This document shows, piece by piece, positions 35,601 through 42,817 of a stretch of DNA of 64,000 bases (the stretch's first letter is position 1; each line of letters opens with the position of its first letter). Location of the stretch: positions 124,001 through 188,000 of the forward strand of contig CAITIE010000098.1 of assembly GCA_903892355.1 (NCBI GenBank), written 5' to 3'. The notes under the pieces were generated by a model, which worked only from the letters and a program-made list of their open reading frames with translations, had not been told where the DNA came from and searched no databases. The stretch comes from an uncultured Pirellula sp. (GTDB taxonomy: Bacteria; Planctomycetota; Planctomycetia; Pirellulales; Pirellulaceae). The position numbers were made by a program, and so were the translations under genes.

Positions 35601-36120
35601 GCTTGTCGATACGCATGTCTCTGGTCTCAATCAGCATTTCACCTTGGCCAGAGCTTGGATCAGGTGGCGAGTATATTTTGATATCGCCGAGGAGTTGTCC
35701 GTTGATTACTGGCGGAGGATGACCGGAAGTCCAGTCGAACGCGGATTTGAACTGAATTTCAGCACCGCGTGGGTTTTCGATAAAGATCGCCCGCTTACCT
35801 CCCTTGTCATTTCCTTGCGGAATGACGATGGTCAAAGGCTTGAATCGCCATCGTGTATCGGTGATTTGTTCTCGTTCTTGATAGAGAAGGATGCATTGCT
35901 CGCGTTCGATGATCAAAGGCGATTTGCGTTGCCAAGCACCTTCGACGAAGTAATGCTCCCACCATTGGGTTTCCGAAGTTTGCGGGTTGGTGGTAGCGAC
36001 CCATTTCGACTTGCTCGCGCGGGGTTTTGGTTCCAGCAACGGCACAACGATCGCTTGGTACCCGCCGAACAGGAGAAGCAAAGGGATCAGGGTTTGTAAA
36101 TAGGAACGCCAGAATGTCAT
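32629..36120 (-). CDS. very large LptC/LptA-like membrane-anchored protein
   Basis: Seen: about 1163 residues with an N-terminal membrane anchor (about 7-29, LQTLIPLLLLFGGYQAIVVPLL) and then many beta-rich blocks (GDIKIYSPPDPSSGQGEMLIETRDMRID, LEGRYLSIYMDQDLL, DSLTLEGNFTLTRDQ, VIIDASRLGYAALNDSVRIDG), resembling the LptC/LptA/OstA beta-jellyroll, followed by a Pro-rich end (SPLPPPSQ-like, SPTSPNGPAAS). Start 36120 overlaps the kdsC stop by 4 bp; the track start is 36150. Known: in Proteobacteria the order kdsD-kdsC-lptC-lptA-lptB is conserved and LptC hands LPS from LptB2FG to LptA. Position and fold argue for an LPS-bridge part; the size, five to six times LptC (190 aa), suggests a fused bridge of many jellyroll units. 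Confidence 0.65.
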   Translation of the reverse strand: MTFWRSYLQTLIPLLLLFGGYQAIVVPLLEPKPRASKSKWVATTNPQTSETQWWEHYFVEGAWQRKSPLIIEREQCILLYQEREQITDTRWRFKPLTIVIPQGNDKGGKRAIFIENPRGAEIQFKSAFDWTSGHPPPVINGQLLGDIKIYSPPDPSSGQGEMLIETRDMRIDKRQIWTDKQIKMKLGDSELEGRYLSIYMDQDLLSDAPTTSPPTDSPFNGLDYLQLIYVDKVHLGLQPGGLWPSDRIPNAKQLPAYAKLDCRGRFVFQFHQSMATFMDGVHMEHHVEGMPIDTFDCNELKLTLGWSAAKTATEETTTVASSSHNSSQWKLNRLEATGLPGLDSNDQSRWIKLNAPGMQSEAYGQHLIMDFVNGMVSLSNVLPGTAPRNSSRVFLKRESFQVSSPQVQYQNPGLINTENTISNKRLGWVLADGIGSAQMASENENWSLRWSKRLVIRPHEDRDLIMIEGGANISSTQRGRFVAEKLNMWVTPVIPSLAERLRPHYPDGKVPDFVPELIQADGDVMVQSEELNAQVQSMAVRFSYPNIMDPAIPSTVAPNTSIANQGNESKQDLGGGVPSSGLVMTPATPPLSPPLSRPAVTLPNGMPIPSPTLKTSPSSQGLAQRPEKKSSPINVTGNKLDATVSRMGNMSTIDSLTLEGNFTLTRDQLTDETQWPLTARGDKLVLLGESKDITNIHLVGTPAKISVGTGWVEAKELQLSQTEQLFWIDHPGELMIPAEALQDTTPSAPTPPNAIPTLLTTPNGIRSDRNDPSNASVRWLSPPRIQWGERMTFDGRIARFGGGVALDCKMQSAPETIWHMTANANTMTLDLANRIPLRFQQMREGQKDPTRTTIKPELQIVRLDGNVDIRAAQTDLRGNRKSTENLQVPKIEFNMPTKTWIGYGPGQLWSRRLGNSNPISPNSLSPMTSLIQSNPAERLGNNNLQCLHLTFLGRMEGSVSQRIVSFYDKIDALLSPILNWEDSIDVRKSETLATNQTRLWCDQLNLFDSASLSYNQSRTASSNGTWEIDALGNARLASKTESGDVIIDASRLGYAALNDSVRIDGTQRRGATIRRIPNGTSPAQAEELQVSSASMQLKTGQLEAQIKRIEGTLPPEYQRPGQPSQIGPTGPGGASPTSPNGPAASTLPSPRDFNPFQPRNGRP

Positions 36121-36644
36121 GAGAGTCGATTCGGGATAAAATCCTCCCATCGACTTTTCGCCTTCAGTAGACGCTCGATGAGTTCGCGAATGGCACCCTT
36201 CCCTCCCGGCGATTGAAGTACCCAGCGAGCCGCTTGTTTGACTTCAGGTGCACCGTCTGCCACGGTAACAGCTAGTCCCACCTCGTACATGACGGACAAG
36301 TCTGGTAGGTCGTCTCCTATGTAACAGACTTCGTTCGGGGTAAGTCCAGCTTGTTGGATCATCTCTTTGGCGGCTGGAAGCTTATCGGAAAAACCTTGGC
36401 GGACCATGGAGATGCCGAGTTCTGCTGCCCGCAACTTGACCACTTGCGAGTTCCGTGCGGTCAGCAGGCCGAATTCAAATCCAGCCTTGCGCCATATTTT
36501 GATGGCGTGCCCATCCCTAACGTAAAACGATTTACTCTCCACCCCTGCGTTGTCGATCGTGATCATGCCGTCGGTCAACACGCCGTCGACGTCAGAGAGG
36601 ATCAAGCGGATCGGCTTTGCGATTTCGGAATCTCGGATTGCCAA
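36117..36644 (-). CDS. kdsC: 3-deoxy-D-manno-octulosonate 8-phosphate phosphatase (KdsC family HAD)
   Basis: Seen: 175 residues, HAD class C0 motif LILSDVDGVLTDG, FYVRDGHAIKIWRKAGFEFGLLTARNSQVV and the KdsC end GDDLPDLSVMYEVGLAVTVADGAPEVKQAARWVLQSPGGKGAIRELIE. Known: KdsC removes phosphate from KDO-8-P in lipopolysaccharide inner-core synthesis; the tetrameric family has no cap domain. Upstream is kdsD (20 bp) and downstream the LptC-like gene overlaps by 4 bp, reproducing the LPS locus of Gammaproteobacteria and supporting the assignment. Confidence 0.92.
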   Translation of the reverse strand: MAIRDSEIAKPIRLILSDVDGVLTDGMITIDNAGVESKSFYVRDGHAIKIWRKAGFEFGLLTARNSQVVKLRAAELGISMVRQGFSDKLPAAKEMIQQAGLTPNEVCYIGDDLPDLSVMYEVGLAVTVADGAPEVKQAARWVLQSPGGKGAIRELIERLLKAKSRWEDFIPNRLS

Positions 36645-36663
36645 GTGATTCTCTCCGGCGCTT

Positions 36664-37830
36664 TTATGTTAAGGGGCCAAAAATTCGTAGGCTGGTCGGT
36701 CCATGATCCCATGGATTGCACGGGTCGGAATTCGGGTCGTCACAGGACGCATTTTCCACAGAGGATGTTGCCACGGATACCAAGGGCTTCGTCGATTGCG
36801 ATTGCTCGATTTCTAGAACATCGGTGATATCGATCATCCCCAAGGGGTGATCGGTAGAGTCAACCACCGGTAACTCACTAATTTTTCGATGGGCCATGAT
36901 CGCGATCGCATCATCAAGCCTCGCTCCTTGCTGGATCGCAGAGAAACGAACGGTCATCACCTCGGATATGGGCCGGTCCAGTTCCGACTCGCGATGCTGT
37001 TCGAGCATTTTGGCGAGATCGCTGTCGGTGAAGATCCCAGTCAAGGTACCGTTGCTGTCCGTGATCATCACGGCGCCGCTGCGTCGACCAGGTTTCGATA
37101 CATCGACCAACATGGTTCGGATCGAGATCGACTCCGTGCAAATTCGGCATTCCGAAAGAGGTCTCATCAGCTCATCAACGTTTGCCAATTTCCGTCCCAG
37201 TGCGCCTCCTGGATGCAATTCCGCGAAATCATCCACCCGGAATCCCTTGGCCTCACTAACGACCATAGCCAGCGCGTCGCCTAATGCTAACATAGCAACG
37301 GTACTGGTGGTCGGCGCGAGATTGTGTTGGCAAGCTTCCTTGAGCGGTGGCAGGATCAATGCGATATCCGACGCGCGAGCCAGCGGACTATTCGCACCGC
37401 TGGTAATACTCAATATCCCGGACGATCGCCTGGAGATGCAGGGCAGGATTTCGACGACTTCGGTTGTCGATCCGCTGTTGGACAAGATCAGAACTAAGTC
37501 TGTCGGTCCGATGCATCCGAGATCGCCATGAATGGCTTCGGAGGGATGCAGGAAGTGAGCTCGCGTGCCCGTGGAGGCAAAGGTTGCTGCGAGTTTGCGA
37601 CCGATCAATCCCGCTTTGCCGATTCCGCAAATGATCAAGCATCCACGCATTGCGACAATGCGTTCGGCCGCGAACGAGAATTCCTCGTCAATCGAGCTAG
37701 ATACTTGCTTCAGGGCTGAAGCGTTGTGCTGGATGATTGCGATACCGCGAGCAATACGCTCCTGGCGGGACACCGCGGTGTTTGAATTTTTTCTTGAAGC
37801 TGATGATCCCATAGCCATTGGCAATTCCAT
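36664..37830 (-). CDS. kdsD: D-arabinose-5-phosphate isomerase KdsD (SIS plus two CBS domains)
   Basis: Seen: SIS domain with LIICGIGKAGLIGRKLAATFASTGTRAHFLHPSEAIHGDLGCIG and the S-N-S-G-S-T-T-E phosphate loop, then two CBS units (VMITDSNGTLTGIFTDSDLAKML; DDAIAIMAHRKISELPVVDSTDHPLGMIDITDVL). A C-terminal extension of about 45 residues, rich in Ser, Asp and Asn, follows. I start at MELPMAMG (37830) because the first 24 residues of the track ORF are not typical. Known: KdsD makes arabinose-5-phosphate from ribulose-5-phosphate, the KDO precursor. First gene of the KDO/LPS unit kdsD-kdsC-LptC-like. Confidence 0.93.
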   Translation of the reverse strand: MELPMAMGSSASRKNSNTAVSRQERIARGIAIIQHNASALKQVSSSIDEEFSFAAERIVAMRGCLIICGIGKAGLIGRKLAATFASTGTRAHFLHPSEAIHGDLGCIGPTDLVLILSNSGSTTEVVEILPCISRRSSGILSITSGANSPLARASDIALILPPLKEACQHNLAPTTSTVAMLALGDALAMVVSEAKGFRVDDFAELHPGGALGRKLANVDELMRPLSECRICTESISIRTMLVDVSKPGRRSGAVMITDSNGTLTGIFTDSDLAKMLEQHRESELDRPISEVMTVRFSAIQQGARLDDAIAIMAHRKISELPVVDSTDHPLGMIDITDVLEIEQSQSTKPLVSVATSSVENASCDDPNSDPCNPWDHGPTSLRIFGPLT

Positions 37831-38137
37831 GCCGTGCGTCGTGAACGAGTCCTTGTTCCATAACGAGCACGGGAGAATACCATTTCTCGGCCCATGTGCC
37901 AACCTCGAACCTGCAATGCTAGCTATTGCCCTGTTAGGTTCGCAATGTCGCAGGCAATGGTTGCGACGTTTAGAGATCGGCTAAGCCCAATTACGTCTAG
38001 CGAATAGGCTGCACGAATAGGGGTATCGCGACGTATTGCGACTCGATTCATTTTTGAGAATCTTTTCGAGTCTACTTCACATCGCTGCAAATCGTTTGCA
38101 GGGCGGAGGATCCGCTCCTGCTGATTTTGTGCGAGGC
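37831..38137. other. intergenic region between rluB and kdsD
   Basis: About 300 bp upstream of kdsD. No ORF, RNA or repeat is apparent. It should carry the promoter of the KDO/LPS unit. Confidence 0.4.
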
Positions 38138-39823
38138 TTATCGATTGGGCTTTCGTGACGATTTTCCCTTGGGTGCTCCTCGCTTACCGGAAGTGCCTTT
38201 CGGGCCACCGCGCCCTGCAGTTGGTTTTGCGCGGTTGCTGCGTCCCTTAGTGGGGCCACCGGAACGAGTAGTGGGGCCACCGGAACGACTAGTGGGGCCA
38301 CCTTTTCTCGAGGGCTTGGCCGATCCTCGCGATGGTGGACGGCGTTTTCGTTGACCAGCATTTCCGGACGTGTCCGGTTCAAAGTTTTCTGCGGTCTCCG
38401 AACTGCTCCGACGGGACTGGGGTTTTCCGAAGGGTTTGGCTCCTCGAGCGTTGGCAGGACGACTGGCGCTGCGGCCAGCCGATTTCTTCCCAGCCCGCGG
38501 AGAGTTAACGCTGGATCTTGGTGATTTTCCAGTCTGCGGTTTACCTGGACGATTTCCAGGCGCTCCTTTAGCTCCTCGTTTCGGTTTAGCGACGGCGAGA
38601 GAGTCTCTATCGAAATCCTTGGACTCAGGCTCATCGTCGTCGAAATCATCGTCCTCGAAATCATCGCTTTCGAAATCCTCGTCATCGAGATCTTCATCAT
38701 CATCGAAGAACGATGCGTTGTCGTCGAACTCGTCTTCGTCCAAGTCTTGCTCAGCGACTTCTTCTTCGTCGGCGATAACTGCGCCGGATCGAGTTGACGA
38801 AGTTGGGAACCACGCATCGTCATCTTGGGATGAAGCATGGTCCCGGACCAGAATGGATTCGTCACCGAAATCTTCGTCTTCGGTATCGACATCTTCGTCG
38901 GTACTAAACGGATTCTTCTTGAGGCTTGGAAGGGTATCCCATTGCGGATCCTTCTCTTTGCGAGGTCGTTTAGCCGCGGGAGCATCGCTTTCGATGGCCG
39001 ATGATTCCTGGGCGAGTTTCTTCTTTCTAGCTTTCTTTTCCAACCGCCGGGCCCGCTTGAGTTCTTCGACCGCAGCATAGAGCGCTGATACTTCATGGGT
39101 GCTGAGTGGACGGTAGGCACCCTCTGGAAGTTCACCCAATTTGAGGGGGCCGATCGCGATCCGTTTCAGAGAGACTACTTTGTGACCGAGTCGAGCGAGC
39201 ACGCGTCGGATTTCCCGGTTCTTGCCTTCACTAAGGGTAATTTCCACTTCGGACGAGCCTTTGCGGACCCGCTTTAATTTCGCGTGATCGACTTTCGCTC
39301 GACCTTCGGCGAGGTAGATCCCGCGTTGGAGTCGTTTCAAGGAATCCAATTCGACTTGTCCAGCCACGACAACCGCGTAGCGTTTAGGCACGCCATGTTT
39401 GGGGTGAGTCAATCGTTGGGATAGTTCGCCATCGTTGGTCAGTAAGATCAAGCCGGTACTGGCGGCATCCAAACGACCAACCGGAAACAATCGAGCTTGA
39501 TTGGGTACCATATCGACGACCCGAGCGCGACCTTGGGGGTCGCGATTGGTGCAGAGAACACCTTCGGGTTTGTGAAGTGCAAAGTAGATCGGACGATGCC
39601 GTTTCAGCGGTTCACCGTCGACCGAAATCGTGACTGCATCCGGGTCGATTTTCAGGCCGACTTGCTGAATAACTTTGCCGTCGATCTCCACGCGGCCTTG
39701 TTCGATCAATTCATCGACAAGCCGTCGAGAACCCAGTCCAGACGCCGCGAGGACTTTGTTGATACGCTGTTCACCTTGGAAAACAGCAGGTGCCGCGGGT
39801 TGCGGCCGATTTTTTTTTGGCAT
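38138..39823 (-). CDS. rluB: RsuA/RluB-family 23S rRNA pseudouridine synthase with long charged tail
   Basis: Seen: S4 RNA-binding domain (about 20-70, QRINKVLAASGLGSRRLVDELIEQGRVEIDG) and pseudouridine-synthase domain with catalytic Asp119 (VGRLDAASTGLILLTND), ending near residue 265. The rest is a tail of about 300 residues: a Lys/Arg part, a very acidic run (FFDDDEDLDDEDFESDDFED), then a basic Gly/Ser/Pro/Arg part with the 7-residue repeat SGGPT[ST]R, encoded by a 21-bp DNA repeat. Known: RluB modifies U2605 of 23S rRNA. Charge-patterned tails on ribosome-biogenesis enzymes are seen in planctomycetes, with unknown function; RNA-binding or condensate behaviour is possible. The antisense and frame-shifted ORFs here are shadows. 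Confidence 0.88.
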   Translation of the reverse strand: MPKKNRPQPAAPAVFQGEQRINKVLAASGLGSRRLVDELIEQGRVEIDGKVIQQVGLKIDPDAVTISVDGEPLKRHRPIYFALHKPEGVLCTNRDPQGRARVVDMVPNQARLFPVGRLDAASTGLILLTNDGELSQRLTHPKHGVPKRYAVVVAGQVELDSLKRLQRGIYLAEGRAKVDHAKLKRVRKGSSEVEITLSEGKNREIRRVLARLGHKVVSLKRIAIGPLKLGELPEGAYRPLSTHEVSALYAAVEELKRARRLEKKARKKKLAQESSAIESDAPAAKRPRKEKDPQWDTLPSLKKNPFSTDEDVDTEDEDFGDESILVRDHASSQDDDAWFPTSSTRSGAVIADEEEVAEQDLDEDEFDDNASFFDDDEDLDDEDFESDDFEDDDFDDDEPESKDFDRDSLAVAKPKRGAKGAPGNRPGKPQTGKSPRSSVNSPRAGKKSAGRSASRPANARGAKPFGKPQSRRSSSETAENFEPDTSGNAGQRKRRPPSRGSAKPSRKGGPTSRSGGPTTRSGGPTKGRSNRAKPTAGRGGPKGTSGKRGAPKGKSSRKPNR

Positions 39824-40034
39824 GGCTCAAGCGATCGCCTTATAGAGTTTCCCGGTCGAACTCATTGCGATACCGGCTGACGGAATATAGCCAGGCAACG
39901 TCTCCCGACGTGGCGGATGAAACTCGAAGATTTGGGCCGTCAATCCCAACCATTTTGTGAGGTTTCAAACAATCGCATCGACCGCGATGGATTGAATGAT
40001 AGTCACGACTCCCCATTTTGTCATGTGTCAGGAT

Positions 40035-40697
40035 TCAATTCCCGGCAACCAGTTCCCCTTCGCGTGTGGCTTGCCAGATCTCTCCGGACTGCAGTTCCAT
40101 GGCGGTTAAACAGCGGCCGCCGTAGCAATAGGTGTCGATGCAGACCAGGTGCGGCAACCGGAGGATTTCACCGTTGCGATCGTGGGTGTGCCCTACGACA
40201 GCTAGTTTGCCCGATACGTGAGGAGGTGGCATCATCTCCGTCAGTTTGACCCAACGAAGGAGTTCCGTGGGTTGCTCCGCAAGAGGCTTCCGGGGATCGT
40301 AATTGGCGTGAACCACGAAATGGGTGTCGTTTTCGAAGTAGGGGCGAAGGTTCTTGAGGAAGTCCAAGTGGGCCTCTGGGACCACGTTCAGATCGCCGCT
40401 GAAACCATAACTTTCCATGGTTTGCACCCCTCCATGATTCAGCCATCCATACGGTTCAATCCGACGTTCCAAGACGTCGATCATCATTTCCTCATGATTG
40501 CCCATCAGCGGTACCAAATTCACCCGCTCGCGAAGTTCGAGCAAACGATCGACGACACCTTTGGAATCAGGACCCCGATCAATGTAGTCACCTACGGTGA
40601 CGAGCGTGTCCTCGGGGGTCAACGCGATCGCTTTAAGAAGGGCATCAAATGCTGCTAGGCAACCATGAATGTCACCGATGGCAATCGTTCGCGGCAT
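40035..40697 (-). CDS. PP1/PphA-like calcineurin-superfamily phosphatase
   Basis: Seen: start MPRTIAIGDIHGCLAAF at 40697 gives 220 residues; the track ORF adds 82 unlikely residues. The metal motifs GDIHG, GDYIDRGPDSKG and GNHEEM are in order, followed by HVVHANY and GHTHDR. Known: short bacterial PP1/PphA-type enzymes remove phosphate from phosphoproteins or from nucleotides/phosphoesters. Two Ser/Thr kinase genes follow, one divergent 408 bp away, so a kinase/phosphatase pairing is plausible but not shown. Confidence 0.85.
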   Translation of the reverse strand: MPRTIAIGDIHGCLAAFDALLKAIALTPEDTLVTVGDYIDRGPDSKGVVDRLLELRERVNLVPLMGNHEEMMIDVLERRIEPYGWLNHGGVQTMESYGFSGDLNVVPEAHLDFLKNLRPYFENDTHFVVHANYDPRKPLAEQPTELLRWVKLTEMMPPPHVSGKLAVVGHTHDRNGEILRLPHLVCIDTYCYGGRCLTAMELQSGEIWQATREGELVAGN

Positions 40698-41105
40698 AGG
40701 GAAGAGGTGATTATTACCGATGGAGGAATGGATACTTTTGCTGGCACGAAAACCTGTCAAGATCAAGGATATTCGCAATCCAAGCTTTGAGCTATGCCCA
40801 ATTGATCCAGGTGAGTAAAGATACCGCTCGGAGAATCGCTCTGAGTCAACCCGGTACCGCAGCAGGTCGCTGCAGGAGATGTATAATAGGGCGGGACGAT
40901 GCACAATCCGTTTCGGCTGGTTGGCATATCGGCTGGGTGGCATATCGGCTGGGTGGTATATCGGCTAGAGGCCGATTCACCGACGCAGGTGCGACGGATG
41001 GGGTGACCTTCCGGTCCTCCGCATTGATCCAAAAAAATAATTGAGCCAGAAAATAATTGGTCTCGAAAAATTCTTCCCTGCGAATATTTACAGGATCCAA
41101 AATCC
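40698..41105. other. divergent spacer between phosphatase and kinase genes
   Basis: 408 bp between two divergent genes. It contains a 16-bp tandem repeat (listed separately). No gene seen; it should hold both promoters. Confidence 0.5.
40915..40966. repeat. 16-bp direct tandem repeat, 3.25 copies
   Basis: GGCTGG[GT]TGG[CT]ATATC is repeated three times with two single-base changes, then GGCT. Copies touch without spacers. It lies in the regulatory spacer of the divergent phosphatase and kinase genes; its role is unknown. Confidence 0.8.
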
Positions 41106-42497
41106 TTGGAAACGCTCTTTCGAAGATCGGTGGTCGCCAGCGGACTCATTGCGAATGAGCAATGGGAATACTGCTTGCGTTTGCTCCGGCACCGAATGCT
41201 GAGCGCTCAAGCCAAGAACAGTGTTGCCAAGAACAGTGATGCCGATGAAGATCAGATCCTTCGAGAAGTGTTGGTCGAACAAGGCGCATTGACGGAGTAT
41301 CAGGCACTGCAGCTGCTCGATGGAAAAACCAAGTTTCGATTGGGGCCGTATGTCATTACCGATTTTATCGGTCAAGGAGGAATGGGGCAGGTCTTCAAGG
41401 CCATCCATCAGGTGATGGGGCGGGAATGCGCGGTCAAGGTTCTGCCACTGCACCGCATTACCGAGGAATCACTCGCTGGATTCATGCGTGAGATTCGATT
41501 GCAGGCCAAGCTTGATTGCCCTTATTTGGTGCGAGCCCATGATGCCGGTCAAGACGGTAGCGTCCATTACTTGGTGACCGAATATGTTCCCGGAATGGAC
41601 TTGAGACGACTGGTGAAGTCGCGGGGCAGACTCACTCAAGACCAAGCAGCTGGAATTGTGATGCAGGCCGCGTTGGGTTTGAGTTACGCTCACGAACAAG
41701 GCATGGTGCACCGGGACGTAAAGCCCGGCAATATTTTGGTGACGCCAGACTCGATCGCAAAAGTCTCGGACGTTGGACTGGCCAGCTTCACCGCAGCGAT
41801 GCTCGATGATCCACGAGCCGGCAAGATCGTGGGAACTGCCGACTTTTTATCGCCGGAACAGATTCGGACACCACTGGATGTTGGACCCGCCAGCGATGTC
41901 TATTCCCTCGGCTGTACCCTTTATTATGCCGTCAGCGGCAAAGCCCCCTTTCCCGGTGGAGATACCGCTTCCAAAATCCGAAGGCATCTTGATTCGACTC
42001 CTTTGCATCCTAGAAATTTCAATTCGGAATTGAACGAAGAGTTTGTAGAGATCATCGCGGAAATGATGGAGAAGGATACCAAGAACCGGATCCAAACCAT
42101 GGCCGAGGTTGCAGCGAGACTGGAGGTATGGGCAACCAGTTCCATGCCACTCGCGCCGTCAACGCTCACCCGGAGTCCATGGTTAGCGCCGCCACCTCCG
42201 GTCGTGGATTTGAATGCTGGAGCCAGCGTCAGCGACGAGGCGAATCAAGAAACATCGATGCATTCGATGGAGACCAGCCAATCGCGGGCTGGTGGCAGCG
42301 TCTCCGCGGGGGGGCTGGAATCCGCCGAACGGCGTTCTCGCGAAATGGTTTCCCCGCCGCAGTTTATCGGCCAGCTAGCGCCCCAGGAAAACGCAATGTC
42401 CCGCGCCATGCTGGTGGCGATGACCATTGCGATCGTGCTACCACCCGCACTTCTCATCGGTGCCATCCTCGGTTACCTGATTTCGTACCAACTCTAG
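41106..42497 (+). CDS. Hanks-type serine/threonine protein kinase with C-terminal membrane anchor
   Basis: Seen: TTG start; N-terminal helical region (residues 1-75, SGLIANEQWEYCLRLL, LVEQGALTEYQALQLL) typical of planctomycete kinases, kinase domain with GQGGMG (89-94), Lys111 (AVKVL), HRDVKPGN (catalytic Asp204), and SDVGLA at the Mg loop (Asp222; Val instead of the usual Phe). GTADFLSPEQ and DVYSLGCTLYYAVSG follow. A Pro/Ser linker leads to a C-terminal membrane helix (about 436-460, MLVAMTIAIVLPPALLIGAILGYLI). Known: active eukaryotic-like kinases of this layout are numerous in planctomycetes. The kinase faces the cytoplasm, tail-anchored. Substrates unknown. Confidence 0.93.
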   Translation: METLFRRSVVASGLIANEQWEYCLRLLRHRMLSAQAKNSVAKNSDADEDQILREVLVEQGALTEYQALQLLDGKTKFRLGPYVITDFIGQGGMGQVFKAIHQVMGRECAVKVLPLHRITEESLAGFMREIRLQAKLDCPYLVRAHDAGQDGSVHYLVTEYVPGMDLRRLVKSRGRLTQDQAAGIVMQAALGLSYAHEQGMVHRDVKPGNILVTPDSIAKVSDVGLASFTAAMLDDPRAGKIVGTADFLSPEQIRTPLDVGPASDVYSLGCTLYYAVSGKAPFPGGDTASKIRRHLDSTPLHPRNFNSELNEEFVEIIAEMMEKDTKNRIQTMAEVAARLEVWATSSMPLAPSTLTRSPWLAPPPPVVDLNAGASVSDEANQETSMHSMETSQSRAGGSVSAGGLESAERRSREMVSPPQFIGQLAPQENAMSRAMLVAMTIAIVLPPALLIGAILGYLISYQL

Positions 42498-42817
42498 TAA
42501 GTGTTGGCTGTTCCCGGTTGGCTGTTCCAGGTTGCTCGCTGTTGCAGGAGCCGTTCCTCGGGTCCGATCCTGAGGGTTATTCCGACAGCGGCAAGGCGTC
42601 CTTTACCAACCCGGGGACCATCCCCCCAATTACGGATGTCAAGCTTGCAAGCTACCCGCTTTTTTGAACGTTTTCCCAAAAAGTTGAACTATCCTTAAGG
42701 GCGTTCAAACGGGCAGGGAACCTCTCGAAAGCCCTGGAGATCGAATGGGTTCAGGCAGGACCTCGACGTCGGCCCGCACGAGAGCGACGCAGAATTGACT
42801 ACGCAAAAGGTAAGGGT
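42498..42817. other. intergenic region between the two kinase genes
   Basis: 320 bp, no gene. It starts with a degenerate 14-bp repeat: TTGGCTGTTCCCGG then TTGGCTGTTCCAGG (42504-42531), with a decayed third copy TTGCTCGCTGTTGCAGG. A short palindrome AGCTTGCAAGCT followed at nine bases by TTTTTT near 42650 could be a weak terminator of the first kinase. Confidence 0.45.

Noticed and set aside
36889-37531. Plus-strand ORFs over kdsD
   Set aside because: Antisense shadows of the SIS/CBS gene.
38077-39135. 352-aa minus-strand ORF
   Set aside because: Another frame of the rluB tail; Met/Ser/Arg-rich shadow of the acidic run.
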